From Plesiocystis pacifica SIR-1 (GTDB taxonomy: Bacteria; Myxococcota_A; Polyangia; Nannocystales; Nannocystaceae), in contig NZ_ABCS01000010.1 in assembly GCF_000170895.1 (NCBI RefSeq), positions 90,190-154,189 of the forward strand: a stretch of 64,000 nt of DNA, given 5' to 3'. Positions within the stretch are counted from its first letter, which is position 1. Each line of letters begins with the position of its first letter. The translations under genes and the position numbers were made by a program. The notes below the pieces were generated by a model. The model saw only the letters and a list, made by a program, of their open reading frames with translations. It ran no database searches and was not told where the DNA came from. This document shows positions 50,366 through 60,579 of the stretch, one piece after another.

Positions 50366-50980
50366 GTGCACATCTTTGTAGGCGTGAAACGATACCAAAA
50401 ATCGATCTATCCCCTAGTTGTCACGACCATCTGCATTGCCCTGGGATGCTCTCCCGAGCAGGGCGCTCACTTCGACACCGAGGTCCCTGAGAACCATGCT
50501 CGTGTGCACCAACCTTCTGCGCCGATCGACGGCGAGCTCGAGCCCGGCGAGCTCTCGGCGACGCGACCGCGCCAGCCGAGCGCTGGAGAGCCAGAGAGCC
50601 TCGTGACGGGCAACCTCGTGATCGCCGACAACGTCGTGGACGCGTGCCTCCTCCCCAAAGATGAGGCCCTCTTCGCCTACGACAGTGCCAAGCTGAGCGA
50701 GAAGGCGGAGCGGACGCTGGCGCTCTTGGCTCGGTGCTTTGACACGGGTCCGATGCGCTACCAGGACCTGCTCGTCACCGGGCATACCGATCCTCGCGGC
50801 AGCGACGAATACAACCTCGACCTTGGCCTCGAGCGAGCCGTCGCGGTCAGGGACTATCTCGTCGACGAAGGGGTCGAGGACTTTCGCATCGAGGCGCGAT
50901 CGGTCGGAGAGCGCCGCGCGAGCAATGACCCCGAGGATTGGGATGATGATCGCAAGGTCGAGATTCAGCTGGCGAGCTGA
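50366..50980 (+). CDS. OmpA/Pal-like peptidoglycan-associated lipoprotein
   Basis: This protein of up to 204 residues has a signal segment (LVVTTICIALGC, with lipobox ending LGC) and a C-terminal OmpA domain. The peptidoglycan-binding region has VTGHTDPRGSDEYNLDLGLE, then VRDYLVDEGV and SVGERRASND. It anchors the outer membrane to the cell wall. Length is close to Pal. The start is the GTG at 50366, but an internal ATG cannot be excluded. A strong terminator follows. It stands alone and is not in a tol-pal cluster. Confidence 0.8.
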   Translation: MHIFVGVKRYQKSIYPLVVTTICIALGCSPEQGAHFDTEVPENHARVHQPSAPIDGELEPGELSATRPRQPSAGEPESLVTGNLVIADNVVDACLLPKDEALFAYDSAKLSEKAERTLALLARCFDTGPMRYQDLLVTGHTDPRGSDEYNLDLGLERAVAVRDYLVDEGVEDFRIEARSVGERRASNDPEDWDDDRKVEIQLAS

Positions 50981-51358
50981 GCGAGTCAGCGGCTCGGATC
51001 GCAGCCTCCCGCACGTCAAAAATCGCCCGGGCTCCACGAAGCGGAGCCCGGGCGATTTGGCTGAGATTGGGGCAGTCGAGTTCAGTAATTCGCAAATGGG
51101 GGATCTGCGTCATGGCTCCAGGCCGTCTGCGCCGACCGAGCGAGCATCGCCTCGGCGCAGCTCGAGCCCGACCAGCGCGAGGTGCTCGGGGACGCGGCCG
51201 ATGAAGGACCGCAAGGGGTCCGCGAGGAGCTCGGGGGTGCGTCGTCGCATGGACAGGGAGGTCGGGAGGGATGGGGTCATCGTAGTCGTGAGGCTCTTTC
51301 TCGTAGGGGGTGGCGTGTGTGGGTGGAGGAGTTGGTGCTCGTGGAAGTGGTGGCGCGC
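50981..51358. other. Intergenic stretch with a strong terminator
   Basis: Between the OmpA-like gene and the end of the lipid kinase gene on the minus strand lie about 380 bases. The perfect hairpin at 51020-51058 is the only feature. The remaining sequence shows no convincing frame in either strand. Confidence 0.5.
51020..51058. terminator. Perfect 16-base hairpin, probable two-way terminator
   Basis: AAATCGCCCGGGCTCC and GGAGCCCGGGCGATTT (51020-51035 and 51043-51058) pair perfectly around ACGAAGC. The A-run on the left and T-run on the right let it work on both strands. It lies 39 bases after the OmpA-like stop. Confidence 0.75.
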
Positions 51359-52420
51359 TCAGGCGACCAGGCGCGGGCCTTGGAGGACGGAGCTACCGTG
51401 GGGGAGGCACAGGTCGATGGCGCGAGGTAGGACCTCGACGTGGGCTCGGCGGAGCACCGTGGGCTCTCCGTCGAGGTTGAGGGTGAAGTCGGTGTCGGCC
51501 TCCAGCTCGAGCTCCGTGAAGGGACGGTAGATGACCCCATCGATTCTCTCGAGGCTGCGGTCGGTGACCAGCGGGAGCATCGCGGAGAAGTCGAGCTCGG
51601 CGGGGATAATCGATAGGTCGAGGCGGCCGTCGTTGACGAGCGCGCCCGGACACAGCTCGAACCCACCGCCACCGCGAACCCCGTTGCCGACGATCAGGGC
51701 GTGGGCGCGCCCCTCCCAGCTCCAGTCTTCGCTGCGCAGACGCAGGGACATGGCCTCGCTCTGGGGGAGTTTGAGCAAGGCCGCGGTGATGTAGGAGACC
51801 TCACCCAAGAGCCCCTTGAGGTTGGGCTGCATGCTCGCGGCCGCGTCACTCAGGGGGCCGCCGCTAGCGACGTTGAGGAAGTAGCGCTCGTTCACGCGTC
51901 CAAGGTCGACGGCTCGAGCGGGGCCTGCGAGAGCGAGGGCAAGGGCCGCCCCGAGCTCCGGAGGAAGGTCCGCCGCGTACGCGAAGTCGTTCGCCGTCCC
52001 GACCGGGACAACCGCGAGCTCGGGCCGCTCATCGCGAGACGGCGCCCCCTCGAGGATGCCGTTGACGATCTCGTTCACGAGCCCGTCTCCACCGATGGCG
52101 AGGATGCGGTCGACCCCTCGGTCTGCGGCTTGTGCTGCGAGGCCCCAGGCCTGGTGCGGCGCCTCGGTGACCCGAGCATCGAGGTCGACCTCGACGTCGT
52201 TGGCCGTGGAGAAGCGATCTCGAGACAGGCGCTCGAGCTTTTGTCGAAGGCCTGGTGTGTCGAGCTTCCGACCGTGCGTGATCACGCGAAGGGACTCGAT
52301 GCCGGGCGCGAGGTCGATTTGCCGGAGGCGAAAGGGTGCAGTATCCAGATACTCGAAGGACCAGAAGGAAGACTCATTTGATTGTTCTGTAACAGTCACG
52401 CCTGAGCTTTGAGTGCACAA
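51359..52420 (-). CDS. YegS-like lipid/diacylglycerol kinase
   Basis: This protein of up to 353 residues has the catalytic nucleotide motif IGGDGLVNEIVNG, the GTANDFAYAADLP segment, and the C-terminal region FTLNLDGEPTVLRRAHVEVL of the YegS/DgkB family. It phosphorylates diacylglycerol or related lipids at the membrane face. The N-terminal 30 residues beyond the usual start are poorly conserved, so the true start may be an internal GTG or ATG. It lies 99 bases after the two-component array on the same strand, and may be part of the same transcript. Confidence 0.85.
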   Translation of the reverse strand: MCTQSSGVTVTEQSNESSFWSFEYLDTAPFRLRQIDLAPGIESLRVITHGRKLDTPGLRQKLERLSRDRFSTANDVEVDLDARVTEAPHQAWGLAAQAADRGVDRILAIGGDGLVNEIVNGILEGAPSRDERPELAVVPVGTANDFAYAADLPPELGAALALALAGPARAVDLGRVNERYFLNVASGGPLSDAAASMQPNLKGLLGEVSYITAALLKLPQSEAMSLRLRSEDWSWEGRAHALIVGNGVRGGGGFELCPGALVNDGRLDLSIIPAELDFSAMLPLVTDRSLERIDGVIYRPFTELELEADTDFTLNLDGEPTVLRRAHVEVLPRAIDLCLPHGSSVLQGPRLVA

Positions 52421-52519
52421 AGCGATCCAAGTCTCGAATCTCCATTTGGTTGTTGCAAAGAGGAGAGCCCTTCAGTGTGTCGAGTCGACACAGCCACGCA
52501 CTGGCCCGCACCAACTGTG

Positions 52520-53704
52520 TCAGGCCGACTCGCCTGGCGCGAGCGCAGGGCCCGGAGCAGCGGCGATCGGGATTCCGAACGCAAAACACGCCCCCTCCCC
52601 CGCCTTGGACCGGAGCTCGATATAGCCCCGGTGCTGCTCAACTAGGCCCTTGGCGATGGCCAAGCCCAGCCCCGAGCCGCCCACTTTCTTTCGGCTCGAC
52701 TCGGCTCGCCAGAAGCGATCGAACACGTGGTCTCGCTCGTCGGCCGCGACGCCAGGCCCTTCGTCCCGTACGAGGAATTCGACATGGTCTCCAGCACGTC
52801 GGGCCTGAAGGATGATTCGACCGGCGTGGGGCCCAAACTTGAGCGCATTGCGGAGCAGGTTATCCAGGACCTGCAACACGCGGGGGCCGTCGGCCCAGAC
52901 CTTTGGAAGCCCCGGCTCGAGCTCGACGTCGACGCGGACCGCCCGCGCGCGGATGCTGGGCTGAGCGTCACCGACGGCGGACTCGATCAAGCTCGCGGGG
53001 GATACCGGGCGGGGCTCGACTCGGAGGGCGCCCGCAGACATCCGACCGATGTCGGCGAGGTCGCGAATGAGCCGCTCGGCTCGGGTGATGGAGCGTCGAA
53101 CCGTCGACAACACGCGCTCTTGGTGAGCGGCCCCGCCATCCTCGAGCAGGTTCATGGCCAGCCCGATGTTGTTCAGCGGCCCCCGCAAGTCATGAGAGAT
53201 GATACCCAGCACACTGTCTCGGGCCTGCACGGCGAGGCGGAGCTCTTCAACCCGGGCACGCAGCTGCGCCTCCGCGGCTCCGGCCCGGGCCTGCGCCCGG
53301 TGAAGGCGTTGGACCATCTCGATCTTGGTCGCCAGGGCGGTGACGCCGAGGCGGTCTTTGGGCAGATAGTCGTGGGCGCCCTTGCGAATGGCGACGACGG
53401 CGACCTCTTCGTCACCGCCTCCCGTCAGCATGATGGTCGGCACCGCGACCCCGGCCTCGGCGAGACGGTCGAGGACCTCGAGCCCGTCGAGGCCCGGCAT
53501 GCGGTAGTCGAGCAGGAGCAGATCACAGCCGGGACCAGACGAGTCGCTCAGCGCCTGGATGGCCTCTCGGCCGGTAGCGAACTCACGCAGGTGCGCGCCG
53601 GGTCGCAGCTGCTCGAGGACGCTCCTGACGGCCATCCGATCGAGCTCGTCGTCGTCGACGAGGACGATCTGTGCGAGGGACTCTGGGCGGGCCTGCGCGT
53701 TCAT
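52520..53704 (-). CDS. Receiver-histidine kinase hybrid (REC N-terminal)
   Basis: This 394-residue cytosolic protein has a receiver domain first (phospho-acceptor Asp in LLLLDYRMPGLDG, near residue 62), then a short coiled linker and a HisKA domain with GIISHDLRGPLNN, the His being the phosphorylation site. The ATPase motifs are NLLRNALKFG, DEGPGVAADE and GGSGLGLAIAKGL. Input is probably by phosphotransfer to its receiver rather than by a ligand. Its ATG overlaps the stop of the CheY-like gene (ATGA), so they are co-translated. Confidence 0.88.
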   Translation of the reverse strand: MNAQARPESLAQIVLVDDDELDRMAVRSVLEQLRPGAHLREFATGREAIQALSDSSGPGCDLLLLDYRMPGLDGLEVLDRLAEAGVAVPTIMLTGGGDEEVAVVAIRKGAHDYLPKDRLGVTALATKIEMVQRLHRAQARAGAAEAQLRARVEELRLAVQARDSVLGIISHDLRGPLNNIGLAMNLLEDGGAAHQERVLSTVRRSITRAERLIRDLADIGRMSAGALRVEPRPVSPASLIESAVGDAQPSIRARAVRVDVELEPGLPKVWADGPRVLQVLDNLLRNALKFGPHAGRIILQARRAGDHVEFLVRDEGPGVAADERDHVFDRFWRAESSRKKVGGSGLGLAIAKGLVEQHRGYIELRSKAGEGACFAFGIPIAAAPGPALAPGESA

Positions 53705-54111
53705 GTGGGGAACTCTTGGAGGCTCCAGTAGGCCAGGACGTGCTCCATCGTCTGGACGAAGGCGTCGTAGGTTACCGGCTTGAGGATATAGCCAGCGATG
53801 TTTCGCTCATAGGCGTCGAGCTTGTCTCGCTCCGAGTCCGAGGTGGTGAGCACGACGACGGGGATCCGGCAATGCCGGGGGCTCGCGCGGATCTCCGAGA
53901 GGAACTCGATGCCACTCATCCGGGGCATGTTGAGGTCGAGCAGGATCACCGTGGGCTTCGTCCCGACCTCGCCCGAGTCGAGCATGTCGAGGGCCTGCTG
54001 GCCGTCGTGGGCCGTGTGCAGGCGCAGCTGGCTCTGGTTGTCTCGCAGCGCTCGTCGGACGTTCTCGACGTCGACGACGTCATCATCGATCAGGAAGACC
54101 TCGAAATTCAT
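53701..54111 (-). CDS. CheY/Rcp-like single-domain response regulator
   Basis: This 136-residue receiver domain alone has the phospho-acceptor Asp in VILLDLNMPRMSG, the acidic pair at the start (LIDDDVVD), and the conserved Thr and Lys in VVLTTSDSERD and GYILKPVT. The form resembles the Rcp1-type partners of phytochrome-like kinases. It has no output domain, so it probably shuttles phosphate between kinases. It starts five bases after the GAF kinase gene and overlaps the hybrid kinase by ATGA. Confidence 0.88.
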   Translation of the reverse strand: MNFEVFLIDDDVVDVENVRRALRDNQSQLRLHTAHDGQQALDMLDSGEVGTKPTVILLDLNMPRMSGIEFLSEIRASPRHCRIPVVVLTTSDSERDKLDAYERNIAGYILKPVTYDAFVQTMEHVLAYWSLQEFPT

Positions 54112-54116
54112 GGTTG

Positions 54117-55486
54117 TCAGCCCTGCTCCCGCGCTGGCTCGTCTACGGGGGACGCTGGCCAGGTGAACCAAAAGGTTGCGCCCTCTCCCAGCTGGGAGTC
54201 GAGGCCCAGTGAGCCTCCGCGGGTCTCGACGATCTTGCGAACGAGGGACAGGCCCATGCCTGCGCCTTCGACCTCGTCCCGGGGACGCAGGGTCTGGAAG
54301 ATCTCCCAGATGCGCTCGTGGTAGCGCGGGTCGATGCCAGGGCCATTGTCTGCGACGGCGAAGCGCCAGCCCGACACCCTCCCCACCCGAGCCGGCTCGG
54401 CCGAGATCCGGACCCGAGCGTCCTCACCGCTGGCGTGCTTCAGCGCGTTCGACATCAAGTTGTGAAACGTCTGGCGCAGCAACAGTCGCTGGCAGTGAAT
54501 CCGGGGCAGGGGCTCCACGATCCACTCGATGGCGTCCCGGGAGCCGAGCAGGTCGATGACCTCGCGGACCAAGGCATCGACCTCGACGTCTTCGGCCCCG
54601 ATGGCGTTGCGCCCGACCCTGGAGTACTCGAGCAGGGCGCTGATGAGCGCCTCCATGCGTTGGACTCGATTCTCGAGCAGGGCGAGGTATCGCCGGGTGT
54701 CGGGGGTGAGGTGGGGCTCGAGGTCCCGAGCGATCCAGCTGGCGAGGTTGCCGATCCCGCGCAACGGGGCGCGGAGGTCGTGGGAGGCCACGTACGCGAA
54801 CTGATCGAGCTCCTCGTTGCGCTGACGCAGCTTGGTAGCCAGAGCCTGGAGCTCTGCCGCGCGCAGCTCGGCGTGCTCGCGGTCAAACTCGGCCCGCATC
54901 AGCTCGCGATACTGGCGCGCCGATGTCTCCCTCTCGGCGACCCGTCCAACCGCTGCGCTGATGCTAGCGAGGATCGGCTCGAGATCCGCGAGCTTGCTCT
55001 CCTCGACGGCGGGCGCGAAGAACTCGAGCACAGCGACGACAGAGTCACGGGAGCGGATTGGGACGTGGAAGATCGAGCTCAGCCCCAGGGACGCGAGGGC
55101 GCGTTGGCGTTGTGGGTCAGCCACGTCAGCGACCGGCCGATACGCAGGCTCCGCGTCGGCGAGGGCCTGCTCGGTCCCCGGGGTGCTGTCGAGGGACTCG
55201 GTCCGGTCGATCAGCGCTTCGAGGGGGGTTGTCTCGACGTCCTCGTCCGCGTACCAGTCGCCCCGAGCCCGGAGCTCGCCGTCTTCGACGATGTAGGCGT
55301 GGCCCACGGGCCAGCCGAGTGATTCACAGGTCATCGACACGACCTCGGCGAGGACAGGCTGGAGTTCGCTCGACTCGTTGGCGACCTCCGTGACACCCTG
55401 GAGCAGGGCCAGGTACTCACGGTGCCGCTCGAGGGACTTGCGGACCGCGTTCAGGCGCGGGTTTCGTTGACTCGTTCGCGGGGTCA

Positions 55487-55487
<1 letters not shown>
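54117..55487 (-). CDS. GAF-domain histidine kinase
   Basis: This 456-residue cytosolic kinase has a GAF domain at about residues 25-180, a coiled region, then HisKA with YVASHDLRAPLRGIGN, the His being the phosphorylation site, and the ATPase motifs NLMSNALKHASG, DNGPGIDPRY and GAGMGLSLVRKIVE. The kinase half resembles those of bacteriophytochromes, but no PHY domain or chromophore Cys is seen. The start overlaps the stop of the NtrC-type regulator gene (TGATG). Its likely targets are the CheY-like protein and the NtrC-type regulator. Confidence 0.88.
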
Positions 55488-56902
<1,415 letters not shown>

Positions 56903-57268
56903 GATCGTCGAGGACGATACATCGGCGCCTGGTCCGAGTGGAGCCTCGTTCTGCTCCTCCGACGGGCGGCGCGGTCGCGGCTGCCCGTGCAGGATCACGC
57001 GCGAGCAGACCTTGCTTGCCATGACCGCTCGGCTTGGGCGTGGCAGGGGGCTCCGAGGTGTAGCGGAGTACGCGCGGTTCGGCTCTTGGATCCCATTGTC
57101 GGGAGTGCCCGGCTGTTCGGCGTTACCCTATCCCGGTCGTCGCCCGATGTCCCGCGAGCCCCGTCCATGCCCCGACCCGATCGGAAGCGATCGAAGCTGT
57201 ACGGAGCTTGGCTGCGACGGTGCCACCTCGAGGGGACGGGCCCTTCTTCGCGCGGGTTTTGAGGTCAC
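56903..57268. other. Divergent promoter region between the NtrC-type regulator and the antiporter
   Basis: About 366 bases separate the two divergent genes. I looked for the -24/-12 sigma-54 pattern and saw only weak partial matches (near TGGCAGGGGGCTCC), which I do not call. No gene or strong repeat is visible. Confidence 0.4.
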
Positions 57269-58246
57269 GTGCTGATCCCCATCACAATGACGCTACTGGG
57301 CCTGGCGCTGCTCGTCGCAGGTGGCGAGGCCCTCGTGCGCGGCGCGACGAGCCTCGCTCAGCTGCTCCGGGTCAGCCCGGCGGTCATCGGACTCACGATC
57401 GTCGCGGCAGGGACGTCGATGCCCGAGCTCGTCGTCTCGACCAAGGCGGCGCTCGCGGGGGAGCCCGACATCGCCCTCGCCAACGTCATCGGCTCGAACA
57501 TCTTCAACATCGCTGCGATCGTCGGCGTCGCGGCCCTCGTGGCTCCCTTGCGAGTCCTGGGGAACTCGGTCCGCCTCGAGTGGCCCGTGATGTTCCTGGC
57601 GGTCTGCCAGCTTCACCTGCTCGCCCGCGACGGAAGCGTCGATCGGCTCGAGGGTGGGTTCTTGTTGGGGGCGCAGGTCGCCTTCATCGCCTACCTGGTT
57701 TGGATCGCTCGTACAGCCTCCGCGCCCGCCGAAGAGGAGCAGTTCGCGGAGGCGCTGCCGGCCCCGCTCGGCGGCGAGCTCAGGGGCGCGAAGGCCTGGT
57801 TGTTCTCGGGCCTCGGCCTGGTGCTGGGGATGGCTTTGCTCGTCCTCGGGGGCTCGGTGTTGGTGAACGGCGCGAGCGCGCTCGCGCTGGGGCTCGGTGC
57901 ATCTCAGCGCGTCGTCGGGCTCACGATCGTCGCGGCAGGCACGAGCCTGCCCGAGCTCGTCACGAGCGTGATCGCCTCGGTACGCGGGCGGGACGACATC
58001 GCCCTGACCAACGTCCTGGGCTCGAACATCTTCAACGTGTTCGGGATCCTCGGGACGACGACGCTGATCGCCCCCGTGGCGGTCGACCCCGAGCTCGTGA
58101 GCGTCGACAGCTGGTGGATGATCGGCTTCGCGGCGCTGCTCTTCCCGCTCATGCGCTCTGGCTACCGTGTCTCGCGACTCGAGGGCGGCGTCCTCGTGGC
58201 GTTGTTCGTCGCCTACCTGACGCTGCTGGTGCGCTCGGCGGGTTAG
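57269..58246 (+). CDS. Calcium/sodium antiporter (CaCA family, YrbG-like)
   Basis: This 325-residue protein has about ten membrane segments and the two inverted alpha-repeats of the CaCA family. The matching pairs are AAGTSMPELVVS with NVIGSNIFNIAAI, and AAGTSLPELVTS with NVLGSNIFNVFGI. A cytosolic loop (residues ~150-175) separates the halves. It exchanges calcium or another cation for sodium or protons. The GTG at 57269 is chosen; an ATG at 57287 is possible. It is convergent with the AstE-like gene, with a four-base overlap of their ends. Confidence 0.88.
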   Translation: MLIPITMTLLGLALLVAGGEALVRGATSLAQLLRVSPAVIGLTIVAAGTSMPELVVSTKAALAGEPDIALANVIGSNIFNIAAIVGVAALVAPLRVLGNSVRLEWPVMFLAVCQLHLLARDGSVDRLEGGFLLGAQVAFIAYLVWIARTASAPAEEEQFAEALPAPLGGELRGAKAWLFSGLGLVLGMALLVLGGSVLVNGASALALGLGASQRVVGLTIVAAGTSLPELVTSVIASVRGRDDIALTNVLGSNIFNVFGILGTTTLIAPVAVDPELVSVDSWWMIGFAALLFPLMRSGYRVSRLEGGVLVALFVAYLTLLVRSAG

Positions 58247-59193
58247 CCCTCGAGCTGGGCGACGTGCAAGAGCGCGTCTCCTTGATGAACCAGCGGGTGC
58301 GTCGCCCCGCCGATCACGCGGCCACCGAAGAGCGCGCGCACCTCCCGGGGGCAGCCGCCGAGGGTATCTCCGATCGAGCCGAGGATCTGGCCCTGCTGGA
58401 CCTTTGCGCCGACGGCGATCTTGGGGCGGAACAGCCCGCTGCACGGCGCACGCAGCCACCGGCTCGAGCTGTACTCGACCGGTGCGCGTGAGACCTTGGG
58501 GACGCGCCAGTGATACATGTCCAGGTGGTTCATGATGCGCTTGAGGCCGTTGAGTCCCTCGCGAACGACCGCGCGATCAAAGGTGTGTGGTCCTCCGCCC
58601 TCAAACAAGAGGACGGGGATTCCCTTCTTGGCGGCGGCTCCGCGCAGTGTCCCTTTTCCTGGCCGCGAGTGGAGGACGATGGAGCTCCCGAAGACCCCCG
58701 CGAGCTCGCGGAGCTTGGCTTGCCCCGTATCGCAGCGGACCTGCGGCACGTTCGTGCGACCCTCGGCGGCCGTGTGTAGATCGATGCCCAGCTCGCACTG
58801 CGCGACGATCTCCCCCATGAACAGGGCCGCGAGCCGGCTCGCCAGGGAGCCGCGTTTATTGCCCGGGAACACCCGGTTGAGGTCGCGACCGTCGGGGGTG
58901 TAGCGCGACCGCGCCGTGAAGCCGAATACGTTGACGACGGGCGCGGCGACTAGAGCGCCCGCGAGCTTGGCAGGGTCGAGCTGCTCCACCAGCTCCCGCA
59001 CGACCTCCACGCCGTTGAGCTCGTCGCCATGGATCGCGGCGCTGACCCAGATGCGTGGGCCAGGGCGGGCGCCGTTGAAGACCGCGACGGGGAGCTCCAG
59101 CCAGCCCTGGGTCGGAAGCCGCGCGACCGGAATGTCTCCATGCACGCATGTCCCCGGGGCTGCCTCGAGGGCGCCGACCCGTATGCTCTCCAC
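58243..59193 (-). CDS. Succinylglutamate desuccinylase/aspartoacylase (AstE-like) hydrolase
   Basis: This zinc-carboxypeptidase-like enzyme of about 316 residues has the metal motif SAAIHGDELNG, with His and Glu, and the later His in GIDLHTAAEG, plus the YTPDGRDLNRVFPG segment. Members cleave N-acyl-amino acids. The GTG at 59193 (VESIRVG) is preferred because a GAGG sequence precedes it and it avoids a 50-base overlap with RimK; a start at 59253 is possible. The gene lies ten bases after RimK. Pairs of RimK and AstE-like genes are common, and the hydrolase may remove or edit the products of RimK-like ligases. Confidence 0.83.
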   Translation of the reverse strand: MESIRVGALEAAPGTCVHGDIPVARLPTQGWLELPVAVFNGARPGPRIWVSAAIHGDELNGVEVVRELVEQLDPAKLAGALVAAPVVNVFGFTARSRYTPDGRDLNRVFPGNKRGSLASRLAALFMGEIVAQCELGIDLHTAAEGRTNVPQVRCDTGQAKLRELAGVFGSSIVLHSRPGKGTLRGAAAKKGIPVLLFEGGGPHTFDRAVVREGLNGLKRIMNHLDMYHWRVPKVSRAPVEYSSSRWLRAPCSGLFRPKIAVGAKVQQGQILGSIGDTLGGCPREVRALFGGRVIGGATHPLVHQGDALLHVAQLEG

Positions 59194-59203
59194 GCCGCCT
59201 CGC

Positions 59204-60106
59204 TCAAGCCTGGACGGTTTTGCCACGGCGAGCCTCGGCGTCTTTGGCCACAAATTCGATGACCTTGCCCGCGACGTCCATACCCGTCGTCGTCTCGATG
59301 CCTTCGAGGCCAGGTGAGGAGTTGACCTCCATGACGACGGGCCCGTGGTTCGAGCGCAACATGTCCACGCCCGCGACCCGCAGGCCCATGGCCTTGGCCG
59401 AACGAACGGCGGTGCTGCGCTCTTCGGGTGTCAGCTTGATCTTGGTCGCCTCGCCGCCGCGGTGGATGTTGGAGCGAAATTCTCCGGGAGCGCCCTGCCG
59501 ACGCATCGACGCGACGACCTTCTCGCCGACGACGAAGGCTCGGATGTCCGCGCCCTTGGCCTCCTTGATGAACTCCTGGACGAGGATGTTGACGTTGAGG
59601 CCGCGGAAGGCCTCGATGACGCTCCGCGCGGCCTGGTTGGTGTCGGCCAAGACCACGCCGATGCCCTGCGTCCCCTCGAGCAGCTTGATCACGAGGGGGG
59701 CGCCGCCGACGAGCTCGATGACGCCGTCGATGTCCTCGGTGGAGTGGGCGTAGGCCGTGATCGGCATGCCGATCCCCTTGCGCGACAGGAGCTGGAGGGC
59801 GCGCAGCTTGTCGCGTGAGCGCGAGATCGCCTGCGAGGTGTTCGCGGTGTAGACCCCCATCATCTCGAACTGGCGAACGACGGCGACGCCGTAGATCGAC
59901 TTCGAAGCCCCGATCCGGGGGATGACGGCGTCGATGTCCTCGAGGGACTCGCCCTGGTAGATGAGGGTCGGGCGGTGGCTGGCGATGCTCATGTAGCATC
60001 GAAGGTAATCCACGAGGATCATCTCGTGCCCGGCGGCTTCGCCAGCCTCGAGGGTCCGTCGCGTGGAGTAGAGTTGCGGGTTGGTGGACAGCAGCGCGAT
60101 GCGCAT
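59204..60106 (-). CDS. rimK: RimK-like ATP-grasp alpha-L-glutamate ligase
   Basis: This 300-residue protein has exactly the length of E. coli RimK. ATP-grasp motifs are [34 protein letters not shown] and [20 protein letters not shown], the last with the metal-binding Glu and Asn. RimK adds glutamates to the C-terminus of ribosomal protein S6, and related enzymes act on other substrates. The ATG at 60106 is the only start that gives the family length. It forms an operon with the AstE-like gene downstream. Upstream DNA (60107-60579) has no full gene. Confidence 0.92.
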   Translation of the reverse strand: MRIALLSTNPQLYSTRRTLEAGEAAGHEMILVDYLRCYMSIASHRPTLIYQGESLEDIDAVIPRIGASKSIYGVAVVRQFEMMGVYTANTSQAISRSRDKLRALQLLSRKGIGMPITAYAHSTEDIDGVIELVGGAPLVIKLLEGTQGIGVVLADTNQAARSVIEAFRGLNVNILVQEFIKEAKGADIRAFVVGEKVVASMRRQGAPGEFRSNIHRGGEATKIKLTPEERSTAVRSAKAMGLRVAGVDMLRSNHGPVVMEVNSSPGLEGIETTTGMDVAGKVIEFVAKDAEARRGKTVQA

Positions 60107-60579
60107 CACCGTTGGAGTACCCCGACGAGCGCGTCTGGGACAACGCCAGATGCCTCCACGGGCTAGAAGGTCGCGTCCATGACAGTAGAGGGGTACTCTC
60201 GCCAAGACCCGCCCCGTCGAAGACCACGGTGTCGAACGCCCCCGCTTCGTCCTCTCCGGCTTCATCCGCACCCGTCGACGGTTCGAGGTCGGGCGGAGGC
60301 TCGTACTCGCAAGCGGTATCGAGCACCAGCACGGCACTCGCCAGGTGACACGCAGACCCACGCAGGCCCAGCATAGCCATCGGCGCGATGTGCACGCCGT
60401 TCACGCGGCTGATCCGGAGCCCCCAATTTGGCCAGCATGGCGGCACACCCGCCGCCTTGCGTTTCGCCTGTCAGCCCCGCCTCACGCCCGCGTAGACACC
60501 CCGAGCGAAGCCTTCCGGCCTCCCCGAGCGTGTGCTCTGGCGCAGGGAGCCGACTCCAGCTTCCCTGCTACTCTCAGGC
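60107..60579. other. Intergenic stretch with a probable lipoprotein remnant
   Basis: About 470 bases lie upstream of rimK. The only coding-like feature is the minus-strand frame at 60120-60380, described separately. The plus-strand frame here shows no recognisable protein before the TonB-like gene begins. Confidence 0.4.
60120..60380 (-). pseudogene. Possible lipoprotein gene remnant
   Basis: A minus-strand frame begins with an ATG at 60380 (or 60374) and encodes [20 protein letters not shown], then a lipobox DTAC and an acidic linker (residues ~30-50, rich in Glu, Asp and Ala). The start has the features of the other lipoproteins in this window. After about 60 residues the composition becomes that of a random GC-rich frame and it runs into rimK in another register, with no natural stop. 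This suggests a truncated or frame-broken gene. Confidence 0.3.

Noticed and set aside
56903..57268. Sigma-54 promoter before the NtrC-type operon or the antiporter
   Set aside because: Only partial matches such as TGGCAGGGGG were seen and spacing to a GC/TTGC element is wrong.
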